The notes: generated by a model not told the origin, from the sequence alone. A DNA stretch of 6,257 nucleotides from Acidimicrobiales bacterium (GCA_027451785.1 DAIDIS010000013.1:1-6257), one strand, 5' to 3'. Counted from the stretch's first letter, positions 1 to 6,257 are shown. A program made the numbers and translations.

Positions 1-140
1 TCACCTTCGGGGTTGAGCGAGACGAGGAACGAGTACATCCGGAACTGCTCTACCATCGGAAGCCGGGTGCGGGCGGAGACTGCCCGTAGGCCGGTCGAGG
101 GAAACGCCGTCGGGATCGACGTCTCAGGAGCATTACTCAT
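1..140 (-). CDS. Probable N-terminal fragment of an unrecognised minus-strand gene, cut by the left edge
   Basis: Reading the minus strand from an ATG at 140 gives 46 open codons that continue off the left edge. The protein begins MSNAPETSIPTAF and goes on to a mixed basic and hydrophobic stretch containing LPMVEQFRMYSFLVSLNPEG. Third codon positions are mostly G or C up to about 140, and this bias weakens to its right, which suggests that coding starts near there. No good Shine-Dalgarno sequence precedes the ATG. The frame stays open upstream, so an earlier start (for example GTG at 245, adding a Ser/Pro-rich leader) is possible. I do not recognise the family. If real, the gene is transcribed divergently from the polysaccharide genes. 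The plus-strand frame across the same bases shares the third-position bias, but its product looks unlike a protein. Confidence 0.35.
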   Translation of the reverse strand, partial: MSNAPETSIPTAFPSTGLRAVSARTRLPMVEQFRMYSFLVSLNPEG

Positions 141-394
141 CGAAATCGAGGGCAATGGCGATGAAAGACCCTCGAATGGTGATTGCGACGCAGGTGGCGG
201 TGTTCCCTTCTCGCAGCCTGTTGCTGTCGGCTTCGGGGACGTCACCCAACTCAGGTAGATCCGACCCAGGTTGTTGCAGCTGGATAGAGAAGCGAGTGAA
301 TGAACGCAACCAAAGCCTTCGCCCACCCGAGCTCGGAAGTTAGGGGGAGTGTTCTCAAGGAGGGTTGCCGGAAGGTCGATGGATCCGAGAGGAC
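141..394. other. Divergent intergenic region
   Basis: This stretch of about 250 bases lies between the putative minus-strand gene and the LCP gene. It should hold the promoters of both. I searched for paired -35/-10 hexamers, operator-like inverted repeats and hairpins followed by a T run, and found none I would defend. The clearest signal is the purine-rich AAGGAGG at 357-363, described separately. A short plus-strand frame (161-343) exists but is not convincing as a gene. Confidence 0.5.
357..363 (+). promoter_or_regulatory. Strong Shine-Dalgarno-like AAGGAGG without a well-placed start codon
   Basis: AAGGAGG is a near-perfect anti-Shine-Dalgarno complement. It lies 1 base before an in-frame TTG (365), which is too close, and 31 bases before the in-frame ATG (395), which is too far. 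The ATG at 379 is out of frame and soon meets a stop. The ATG at 395 has its own GAGAGG at 387-392, also close, although pairing through the GAG at 387-389 would leave 5 bases. The site therefore does not decide the start of the LCP gene. Confidence 0.35.
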
Positions 395-2059
395 ATGGCA
401 GAGGACAATGGTTCAGCTGCCCCCGGGGGGATTACTCAGAGGCTAGGCGAAGATTTCGCCGATGCCGAGACCGCTGAGGGGAACGAACTGCGGCCCGGAT
501 CCCCCGGGACCGAATCTGAGTACAATCCGCCGTCTCAACCACCTCAGCGTTCACAGCTGCCTCCTTGGCTCGCAGAGAACCAGGTGCCTCGCAAAGTTAC
601 GGTCGTACGCCCCGAGGGTGACGAAGAGGGCGACGTCCCTTGGATGGTCGAAACCGACCTCCTTTCGGGATCGAGGGTGGTTTTCCATCCTCCCATAGCG
701 AGTCCTGAAGGGCTGGAGGCCAAGCCCACCTCTGCGCCGCCATCGCCGCTATCTCCGGCTGAACCGAGACTCGTTCCCGGGATTGATCCCACGCACACTC
801 CCGGGCCCGAACCTAGCCTCGTCCCCGGCATCGAACCAAGGACTCCGCTGGCAACCGAGCCCACCTTTACCGTTCGGGGTCTTAGTGAGCCGGAGCCCAC
901 GAAGCCTCTACGCGAGCCCGTTGTTCCTTCCAAGAAAACCGAGAGAACCAAAGCTGCGAAGGTGGTGCGTTGGGCGACGTTATCCCTCGCCTCCGTTGTT
1001 GCTCTCGGCTTGCTTACGGCGGCGTGCCTGTACGGGTACGTGCGTTACAGGCTTGGCGAGGTATCAAAGGTGAGCATCCCTGCCATTCAGCCGGTCGTTG
1101 CCGCCAACCCGGGGGAGACAATCCTCTTTGCGGGTGTCGACCAGCCCGGAGGGGTACCCACCGTTCAGGCGAGCGCCGGGACTTCATCGAGTGTCCAGGG
1201 CAATCAAGCGGGGACTCAACTTGAAATCCTTGACCTCTTCAACATCAATACTTCGACCGGCCAGTCGTCGATGCTCTCGCTTCCCGCAGACCTGCAATTC
1301 CCTATCCGTACCGGAACGGCAAACCCGGTAAAGACGACACTCTCGCAGCTATACCAAGAGGGAGCGGCCCAATTGGTCGGTTCAATATCTGCGGACCTAG
1401 ATATTCCTGTCAACCACTACGTCCAGCTCAACTTCAGTGGGTTCAAGTCGATGGTTGACGCGGTTGGAGGGGTCAACCTCGACTTCCCCTTCCCGGCGAG
1501 GGATATCGCCTCGGGGTTTTACGAGCTAAGGGACGGCTGCAACCAATTAAACGGTACGGAGGCGGTGCAGCTTGTCAGGAGCCAAAGCTATCAATACCTG
1601 GACCAAGGAACTTGGGTTACCGACACCTCCGGCACAGCCGGTCAGCTAACCCGCGAGTTGACCTTCTTGGGCGCGCTCGGCAAAGCCGCCTCGAAGGTTG
1701 TATCGAATCCGTTCGAGGCCAACGGCTTTCTTGGTGCTGCGGTTGGTGACATCACGCTTGATAGTTCCTTTGGGATTTCAAGCCTTATGCAACTGGGTCG
1801 GCTCCTTTCGTCACACGAGTTCAGTGGCGCCAAGGCATTTTCGTTTGCCACTTCCCCGACCGGCAATGGGTCAATTCAAGTGTCGGACTCGTCCTCCGTT
1901 CCCATGGTTGTCAGTCAGTTCCTGAACTCGGTGAGTGGGCAGGCAAATGCACCGACCTCGCCTCCCAACCCAGCTTTGGCGCCGCCCGGAGGGTCGATTA
2001 CTACGTCTGCTCCGTCGAACGCCGCTCAGGCTTCGCCGTGGGACCCCAAGAGCTGCTGA
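395..2059 (+). CDS. LytR-CpsA-Psr (LCP) family membrane protein with degenerate active site
   Basis: LCP proteins sit in the membrane and transfer polysaccharides from polyprenyl-pyrophosphate carriers onto peptidoglycan. The ATG start gives 554 residues; an in-frame TTG at 365 would add ten. Residues 1-190 are a Pro/Glu-rich, presumably cytoplasmic tail with two LVPGI repeats (123-132 and 139-148) and a basic end (KKTERTK). One membrane helix follows at about 195-216. The extracytoplasmic LCP domain spans about 241-430, with ETILFAGVD at the first strand, NHYVQLNFSGF and VDAVGGV at 340-360, and LNGTEAVQLVRS at 385-396. After it come about 90 more residues and a Pro/Ala/Ser-rich end with a terminal Cys, which could pair with Cys382. 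Several residues usual in active LCP enzymes are changed: the Arg-x-Asp motif is Q275-L-E277, IPRD is LPAD (Ala298), VRSR is VRSQ (Gln397), and a later Arg is Gln417. Arg395 and Arg420 remain. The fold assignment is firm; catalytic activity is doubtful. The gene lies 149 bases before the nucleotide-sugar genes. Confidence 0.85.
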   Translation: MAEDNGSAAPGGITQRLGEDFADAETAEGNELRPGSPGTESEYNPPSQPPQRSQLPPWLAENQVPRKVTVVRPEGDEEGDVPWMVETDLLSGSRVVFHPPIASPEGLEAKPTSAPPSPLSPAEPRLVPGIDPTHTPGPEPSLVPGIEPRTPLATEPTFTVRGLSEPEPTKPLREPVVPSKKTERTKAAKVVRWATLSLASVVALGLLTAACLYGYVRYRLGEVSKVSIPAIQPVVAANPGETILFAGVDQPGGVPTVQASAGTSSSVQGNQAGTQLEILDLFNINTSTGQSSMLSLPADLQFPIRTGTANPVKTTLSQLYQEGAAQLVGSISADLDIPVNHYVQLNFSGFKSMVDAVGGVNLDFPFPARDIASGFYELRDGCNQLNGTEAVQLVRSQSYQYLDQGTWVTDTSGTAGQLTRELTFLGALGKAASKVVSNPFEANGFLGAAVGDITLDSSFGISSLMQLGRLLSSHEFSGAKAFSFATSPTGNGSIQVSDSSSVPMVVSQFLNSVSGQANAPTSPPNPALAPPGGSITTSAPSNAAQASPWDPKSC

Positions 2060-2208
2060 GCGCGGTCAACGTCAACAACGGCAATACATGCGCCTTCCAT
2101 CAGTGAAAGCGCGATCTCGGCCCGTCCGGCCGGAACTGCATGACCATCGGTTTGGAGTTCGCTTCGAAATCGACCAAAAGTACCCCTGGATGATGGATAC
2201 TTGTCGCT
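2060..2208. other. Intergenic gap between the LCP gene and the rmlB-like gene
   Basis: This is the only sizeable gap between the plus-strand genes. I see no hairpin followed by a T run that would act as an intrinsic terminator. Just before the GTG at 2209, GATACT at 2196-2201 sits where a -10 element would place transcription start on the GTG itself, and there is no clear Shine-Dalgarno sequence. A promoter here is therefore plausible, making the four sugar genes a transcription unit separate from the LCP gene. No convincing -35 element is visible; TCGACC at 2170-2175 is a weak match at 20-base spacing. Confidence 0.3.
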
Positions 2209-3219
2209 GTGAACTTATTAGTTACCGGAGGCGCCGGTTTCATCGGCTCCAACTTCGTCCGCTACTGGTCCGAAAGACACCCCAAAGATGAGATCACCGC
2301 GCTCGACGCCTTGACCTACGCGGGGAACGAGGAGAACCTCGCCGGTCTCGAAAAAGATGTCAGGTTCGTAAAGGGGGACATACGAGAGCAGGCCGAGATG
2401 GCGAGGCTTCTCTCGGAAAGATCAATTGATACCGTCGTCAATTTTGCAGCAGAGTCGCACAACTCGCTCGCGGTCATCGATCCTGGAAGGTTCTTCTCCA
2501 CCAACGTGATGGGAACGCAGTCTCTGTTGGAAGCGGCCCGAAAGGTTGGAATCGGGCGTTTCCACCACATATCCACTTGTGAGGTCTATGGCGACCTCGA
2601 CTTGGACTCGGACGAGTCGTTCAGCGAGGAGTCCCCATACAAGCCCAGGACTCCGTACAATGCCTCCAAGGCTGGCGCCGATCATGCCGTTCGTGCCTAT
2701 TTTGAGACCTACGGTCTGCCGGTCACGGTAACGAACTGCTGCAACAACTATGGCCCGTACCAGTTTCCCGAGAAGGTGATCCCTCTCTTCACCACTCGTG
2801 CCCTTACCAATCGGAAGCTGCCGCTCTACCAGTCGACACAGAACAAGCGCGAATGGCTTTATGTTTCGGATCATTGTACGGCGATCGAGCTCGTCCTCGA
2901 AAAGGGCGTAGTAGGAGAGACATATAACGTTGGCTCCGGTGTCGAGGCGTCGATATCCGATATTGCAGACGGGATTCTCGGCCGCTTGGGCCTTGGGGAC
3001 GAATTGAAGGAGATCGTCCCGGACCGACCGGGTCACGATCGCCGTTACCTTCTGGATTCAACGAAAATCAGGTCCGAGCTTGGTTGGGAGCCAAAAGTCG
3101 AGTTCGAGAAGGGCCTCACCGACACCGTGAACTGGTATTCGGAGAACGAGGCATGGTGGAGACCGCTTGAAGGGCGCTCGCCGGTCGAAGAGGACAACTG
3201 GAGCGCCAACTCCAAATAG
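2209..3219 (+). CDS. rmlB: dTDP-glucose 4,6-dehydratase-like protein with a Thr-Cys-Glu active site
   Basis: RmlB (RfbB) converts dTDP-glucose to dTDP-4-keto-6-deoxyglucose in the cytoplasm using bound NAD+, the second step toward dTDP-L-rhamnose. The 336-residue length is normal for the family. It is an extended short-chain dehydrogenase: the NAD-binding TGGAGFIGSNF is at 6-16, the catalytic Tyr150-x3-Lys154 lies in PYNASKAGAD, and NNYGPYQFPEK at 179-189 and RPGHDRRY at 273-280 are classic RmlB signatures. The WWRPL near the C-terminus (316-320) also fits. Two usually invariant motifs differ. STDEVYG is STCEVYG (Cys124 in place of the catalytic Asp), and HVDRSI is HNSLAV (84-89). Glu125 is kept. 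It may be a divergent RmlB subfamily or a related 4,6-dehydratase of another nucleotide sugar. The GTG start has no clear ribosome-binding site. rmlD follows after 14 bases, which suggests a shared transcript. Confidence 0.85.
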   Translation: MNLLVTGGAGFIGSNFVRYWSERHPKDEITALDALTYAGNEENLAGLEKDVRFVKGDIREQAEMARLLSERSIDTVVNFAAESHNSLAVIDPGRFFSTNVMGTQSLLEAARKVGIGRFHHISTCEVYGDLDLDSDESFSEESPYKPRTPYNASKAGADHAVRAYFETYGLPVTVTNCCNNYGPYQFPEKVIPLFTTRALTNRKLPLYQSTQNKREWLYVSDHCTAIELVLEKGVVGETYNVGSGVEASISDIADGILGRLGLGDELKEIVPDRPGHDRRYLLDSTKIRSELGWEPKVEFEKGLTDTVNWYSENEAWWRPLEGRSPVEEDNWSANSK

Positions 3220-3233
3220 GCGAGAATATACCG

Positions 3234-4094
3234 GTGCAAAGGGTCCTGGTTACGGGCGCGACGGGTCAATTGGGAGGCGCCGTTGCAGCTTATGGTGAGT
3301 CGCTTGGATCCCATAATGAAGTCATCCGTCTACCGGGCTCTGAGGTTGTCGACTTGGCAGACAGGGAGTCGGTATTGAGGTCGGTCGGACAAGCCGAGCC
3401 TGACGTAATTATCCATTGCGGAGCCTGGACGGCGGTCGACGACTGCGAGACGGAGCCCATTCGCGCAATGGCCGTCAACGCATTTGGCACCAGGAACATC
3501 TCTGAGGCGGCGTCGTTGACCGGTGCCCACGTCTGTTACATATCGACCGACTATGTTTTTTCGGGAGCCTCACCCGATCCTTATAACGAGTGGGACAGGC
3601 CGGATCCCGTGAGTGCCTATGGAAAGTCAAAGCTTGGCGGGGAATTGGCGCTGGATCCTTCGTCCACCGTGATCAGGACCTCGTGGGTTTGCTCGGCCAA
3701 AGGCAAGAGCATGGTCGGGACGATTTTGAGGCTTGCCGCCAACGCCGACGGTCCCCTGAGGTTTGTCGACGACCAAGTGGGTTGTCCGTCGTTCGTCACC
3801 GACTTGGCTCCAATGGTCTGGAAGCTTTCAATGGGGAGGAGAAGGGGAGTCCACCACCTCACCAACCAGGGACCGGCCTCGTGGTTTGAATTCGCCAGAG
3901 AAACGGTGGCAGCGGCAGGATATGACCCAAAGATCGTTTCGCCGATCAAGACGAGTGAGCTAATTCCGGCAAGGCCCGCACCGAGGCCGAAGAACTCAGT
4001 GATGGAGAACCTGGCGTTAAAGCTGTCGGGGGAGAGCCTGCTCCCTGACTGGAGAGAGACACTCCCGAAAGTAGTGGCGGAAGCGATCGCCTGA
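3234..4094 (+). CDS. rmlD: dTDP-4-dehydrorhamnose reductase
   Basis: RmlD (RfbD) reduces dTDP-4-keto-L-rhamnose to dTDP-L-rhamnose with NAD(P)H, the last step of the pathway, in the cytoplasm. The 286 residues match the usual length of 280-300. Family marks are the nucleotide-binding GATGQLG at 8-14, AWTAVDDCETEP at 64-75, STDYVFSG at 104-111, the catalytic Tyr129-x3-Lys133, RTSWV at 148-152, the DDQVGCPSF stretch at 179-187, and the substrate-side RPAPRPKNS at 247-255. No key residue appears lost. The GTG start lies 14 bases after the rmlB-like stop, with only a weak GGCGAG at 3219-3224 as ribosome-binding site, so translation may depend on the upstream gene. The rmlC epimerase that normally makes its substrate is not in the window. 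If it is absent from the genome, the enzyme might instead reduce the unepimerised 4-keto sugar. That is inference. Confidence 0.92.
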   Translation: MQRVLVTGATGQLGGAVAAYGESLGSHNEVIRLPGSEVVDLADRESVLRSVGQAEPDVIIHCGAWTAVDDCETEPIRAMAVNAFGTRNISEAASLTGAHVCYISTDYVFSGASPDPYNEWDRPDPVSAYGKSKLGGELALDPSSTVIRTSWVCSAKGKSMVGTILRLAANADGPLRFVDDQVGCPSFVTDLAPMVWKLSMGRRRGVHHLTNQGPASWFEFARETVAAAGYDPKIVSPIKTSELIPARPAPRPKNSVMENLALKLSGESLLPDWRETLPKVVAEAIA

Positions 4095-4135
4095 CCAGAG
4101 GCCTCGATCGGCTTATCTGGTGCCCAAGGTCAACT

Positions 4136-4140
4136 GGAGG
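4136..4140 (+). promoter_or_regulatory. Ribosome-binding site of the UDP-glucose dehydrogenase gene
   Basis: GGAGG lies 8 bases before the ATG at 4149 and continues into a purine-rich GGAG. It is the best-spaced Shine-Dalgarno sequence in the window and fixes the start of this gene. Confidence 0.75.
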
Positions 4141-4148
4141 GGAGTGTT

Positions 4149-5471
4149 ATGAAAAAGGTCGCAGTCATCGGTGCCGGTTACGTCGGGCTTACCTCCGCGG
4201 CTTGTTTGGCCCACCTTGGTCACTCGGTGGTCTGCGGAGAGGCGGTTGAGGAGAAAGTCGAGCGTCTCTCTCGGGGAGAGATACCGATTGTCGAGCCGGG
4301 ACTCGGTGAGATCGTCGTGGAATGCTTGGCAAATGGGCGATTGAAGTTCGTTCGAGGCGCGAGCGCCGCTACCGAGGATGCAGAGTTCATATTTCTTTGT
4401 GTCCCCACTCCCCAGCTGGAGGACGGGTCCGCGGACATGTCGTACATAGAAGAGGTGGCGAAGGAGATCGGCCCGGCGCTGCGTCCTGGAACCGTGGTCG
4501 TTTCCAAGTCGACTGTCCCCGTCGGATCGGCCAGCGTAGTGGAGGGAGCATTGGGCCGTGATGACGTTTTTGTCGTGTCGAACCCGGAGTTCTTGAGGGA
4601 AGGCACGGCGGTGGGGGATTTTTTGCACCCTGACAGGATCGTCATTGGTTGTACCAACGAACAGGTGGCGAATCGAGTGGCTGCGCTTTATGCGCCGCTC
4701 CATTCCCGAATCATGATCACCGACCCTGCCTCAGCCGAAACGATCAAGTACGCCTCAAATGCCTATCTCGCGACCAAGGTCTCCTTTGCAAACGCAATTG
4801 CGAATCTTTGTGAAAGCGTTGGGGCGAATGTGAACGATGTAATCGAAGGTATGGGGCTCGATCCTCGTATTGGGATCGAGTTCATGAGTCCGGGCCCGGG
4901 TTGGGGCGGATCGTGTCTGCCGAAGGATACTGCTGCACTCATCAAAACGGCCGGCGACGCGGGTTATGACTTCAAGCTCTTGAAGGGGGTTATTGCAGCG
5001 AACGACGAGCAGAAGCAGGTAGTCGTTCGAAAGGTGAAGAAGTCTGTTGGGGGCGAACTGGCCGGAAAGCGAATTGCAGTATGGGGATTGACATTTAAGG
5101 CGAACACCGACGATCTGCGCTTCTCTCCAGCTGTTGAGATCGTCCGGAAGTTGTCGGATGAAGGCGCGTCGGTGGTTGCCTACGAGCCCACCTTGGCCTC
5201 AAGCCCGGGGGCGGAGTCAAAGAGCAAAGTCAAGAGTAACTTTGCCAAGGTGCTTGTCCGGGGCATCAAGACTGTTGACGACCCGGTTTCGGCCTGTACG
5301 GGAGCCGATACTCTGGTTGTTCTCACGGAGTGGGAGGAGTTCAAGGTCGTGAGCTTCGAGAAGGTGGCAAATGAGATGGGCAACCCTTCGATCGTAGACG
5401 CACGGAACCTTCTCGATGCCGAGCACGTCAGACGCCTCGGATTTTCATATGAAGGGATTGGACTGGTTTGA
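4149..5471 (+). CDS. ugd: UDP-glucose 6-dehydrogenase
   Basis: The enzyme oxidises UDP-glucose to UDP-glucuronate in the cytoplasm, reducing two NAD+. The 440 residues match the standard bacterial length. In order, the N-terminal NAD-binding domain has VIGAGYVGL at 6-14, EPGLGEIV at 49-56 and CVPTP at 84-88. Next come STVPVGS at 121-127, SNPEFLREGTA at 144-154 and HPDRIVIG at 160-167. The central helix carries KYASNAYLA at 200-208, and GGSCLPKD at 253-260 holds the nucleophile Cys256. The C-terminal domain has WGLTFKANTDDLRFSP at 312-327. All catalytic residues I can place are present. The acidic residue ending the second strand, which contacts the NAD ribose, is Glu31 where Asp is more usual. 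The gene starts 54 bases after rmlD. Its stop overlaps the next gene, whose product uses UDP-glucuronate, so the two steps are tightly paired. Confidence 0.96.
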   Translation: MKKVAVIGAGYVGLTSAACLAHLGHSVVCGEAVEEKVERLSRGEIPIVEPGLGEIVVECLANGRLKFVRGASAATEDAEFIFLCVPTPQLEDGSADMSYIEEVAKEIGPALRPGTVVVSKSTVPVGSASVVEGALGRDDVFVVSNPEFLREGTAVGDFLHPDRIVIGCTNEQVANRVAALYAPLHSRIMITDPASAETIKYASNAYLATKVSFANAIANLCESVGANVNDVIEGMGLDPRIGIEFMSPGPGWGGSCLPKDTAALIKTAGDAGYDFKLLKGVIAANDEQKQVVVRKVKKSVGGELAGKRIAVWGLTFKANTDDLRFSPAVEIVRKLSDEGASVVAYEPTLASSPGAESKSKVKSNFAKVLVRGIKTVDDPVSACTGADTLVVLTEWEEFKVVSFEKVANEMGNPSIVDARNLLDAEHVRRLGFSYEGIGLV

Positions 5472-6257
5472 GCACCGAATTTTCGGACCTCAGAGCCGTG
5501 GTGACCGGGGGTGCGGGATTCGTCGGTTCGCATCTTTGTGAGGAACTCCTTTCTCGAGGGGCGAGTGTTGTCTGCATTGACAACTTCTCGACGGGCAGAA
5601 GGAGAAATATCGGCAGTCTTCTTGCTGATCCGAGTTTCGAGCTGCTGGAGCTCGACATATCCCAACCCTCGAATGACCCTCCAGGGGTCGATGGTCGGGT
5701 CGACTTAGTCTTCAACCTGGCGAGTCCCGCTTCCCCAAAAGACTATTTCGCGCTTCCGCTCGAAACCCTGGCGGTGGGAAGCATCGGGACCACAAGGGTC
5801 TTGGAGTTGGCTTACTCCAAAGGAGCGAAGTTTCTCCACGCCTCCACCAGCGAAGTCTATGGAGACCCCAAGGAGCATCCCCAGAGGGAAGGCTACTGGG
5901 GAAATGTGAACCCCGTGGGCCCCAGATCCGTCTATGACGAAGCCAAGCGTTTCTCCGAAGCGGTGGTCTCGTCATATCGGCGTGAAAGAGGCCTTGATGC
6001 GAAGCTTGTTCGCATATTCAACACATACGGTCCCCGTATGAAGCCTGATGACGGGAGAGTGGTATCCACGTTCATCCACCAGGCGATCGCAGGCCGTCCT
6101 CTAACGGTGTTCGGCGAGGGTAGCCAGACTCGCAGCCTTTGTTTCGTGGACGACCTCGTGGCCGGCATTCTCGCGATGATGGGGTCAGGCGAAGGTGGCC
6201 CGGTGAATCTTGGCAACCCGGACGAGAGGACAATTCTGGAGATTGCGAAGTTTGTTA
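5468..6257 (+). CDS. uxs: UDP-glucuronate decarboxylase (UDP-xylose synthase), N-terminal 263 residues
   Basis: The enzyme converts UDP-glucuronate to UDP-xylose with tightly bound NAD+. The visible 263 residues lack about the last 50 of a normal protein of about 315, cut by the window edge. Signatures are unusually complete: TGGAGFVGSHL at 13-23, NLASPASPKDY at 83-93, STSEVYGDP at 126-134, HPQREGYWGNVNP at 137-149, RSVYDEAKR at 153-161 with Tyr156 and Lys160, RIFNTYGPRM at 182-191, DDGRVVSTF at 194-202, and GSQTRSLCFVDDLV at 218-231. There is no signal peptide or membrane helix, so it is a cytosolic form. The start chosen is the TTG at 5468, which shares TTGA with the ugd stop and has AAGGGA at 5452-5457, 10 bases ahead. 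GTG codons at 5498 and 5501 lie too close to the Rossmann motif to be likely starts. The overlap suggests translational coupling to ugd. Confidence 0.94.
   Translation, partial: MSTEFSDLRAVVTGGAGFVGSHLCEELLSRGASVVCIDNFSTGRRRNIGSLLADPSFELLELDISQPSNDPPGVDGRVDLVFNLASPASPKDYFALPLETLAVGSIGTTRVLELAYSKGAKFLHASTSEVYGDPKEHPQREGYWGNVNPVGPRSVYDEAKRFSEAVVSSYRRERGLDAKLVRIFNTYGPRMKPDDGRVVSTFIHQAIAGRPLTVFGEGSQTRSLCFVDDLVAGILAMMGSGEGGPVNLGNPDERTILEIAKFV

Noticed and set aside
13..258. Plus-strand frame of 81 codons at the left end
   Set aside because: Its codon bias fades after about 150 and is explained by the minus-strand frame sharing its third positions. The product shows no motif.
161..343. Small plus-strand frame with GAGGG 8 bases before its ATG and a hydrophobic early stretch
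   Set aside because: A weak signal-peptide look and a possible ribosome-binding site are offset by lack of coding bias in its second half and no recognisable family. I keep it only as a remote small-protein candidate.
544..951. Minus-strand frame rich in Gly/Ser opposite the LCP tail
   Set aside because: The Gly/Ser repeats are the mirror of the Pro/Glu-rich repeats in the coding strand, so it is a shadow.
1013..1027. Lipobox-like TAAC within the LCP membrane helix (Cys211)
   Set aside because: It lies about 200 residues from the N-terminus with a long cytoplasmic tail ahead, and Thr at the -3 position is poor. Lipid attachment is unlikely.
2422..3036. Open frame of about 200 codons on the minus strand inside the rmlB-like gene
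   Set aside because: It lies opposite a clear RmlB-family gene and its product shows no recognisable motif. Long antisense frames are expected where third codon positions are GC-rich.
4095..4120. Possible hairpin after rmlD (CCAGA with TCTGG, inner GCC with GGC)
   Set aside because: The stem is short and interrupted and no T run follows, so it does not look like an intrinsic terminator.
4113..4703. Open frame of 196 codons on the minus strand across the start of ugd
   Set aside because: It is antisense to conserved NAD-binding sequence of ugd, and the product looks random (rich in Arg and His with no motif).

Overview
The window is part of a surface-polysaccharide locus, probably from a member of the Actinomycetota. 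Four things point there. The base composition is moderately high in GC with GC-rich third codon positions. GTG and TTG starts are used. Some starts lack a clear Shine-Dalgarno sequence. There is a LytR-CpsA-Psr (LCP) family membrane protein with a long cytoplasmic tail. A deep-branching actinobacterial class such as Acidimicrobiia is possible, but the sequence alone does not settle this.

Layout, left to right. Positions 1-140 probably hold the start of a minus-strand gene that runs off the left edge and that I do not recognise. Positions 141-394 are a divergent intergenic region with no promoter I can defend. Five plus-strand genes follow: an LCP-family protein (395-2059), a dTDP-glucose 4,6-dehydratase-like protein (rmlB-like, 2209-3219), a dTDP-4-dehydrorhamnose reductase (rmlD, 3234-4094), a UDP-glucose 6-dehydrogenase (ugd, 4149-5471) and the first 263 codons of a UDP-glucuronate decarboxylase (uxs, from 5468), cut by the right edge.

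The last four genes make activated sugars by two branches. RmlB and RmlD belong to the dTDP-glucose to dTDP-6-deoxyhexose (usually L-rhamnose) branch. Ugd and Uxs convert UDP-glucose to UDP-glucuronate and then UDP-xylose. The LCP protein belongs to the family that transfers finished polymers from lipid carriers onto the cell wall, so the locus plausibly builds and anchors a cell-wall glycan or capsule containing deoxyhexose and uronate or pentose. rmlA and rmlC are not in the window.

Most of the window is conventional. Two genes deserve a second look because they carry family-diagnostic folds but lack key active-site residues. The RmlB-like protein has Thr-Cys-Glu where the family has Thr-Asp-Glu. 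The LCP protein has lost several of the family's conserved arginines and acidic residues. I saw no mobile element, CRISPR array, rRNA or tRNA.
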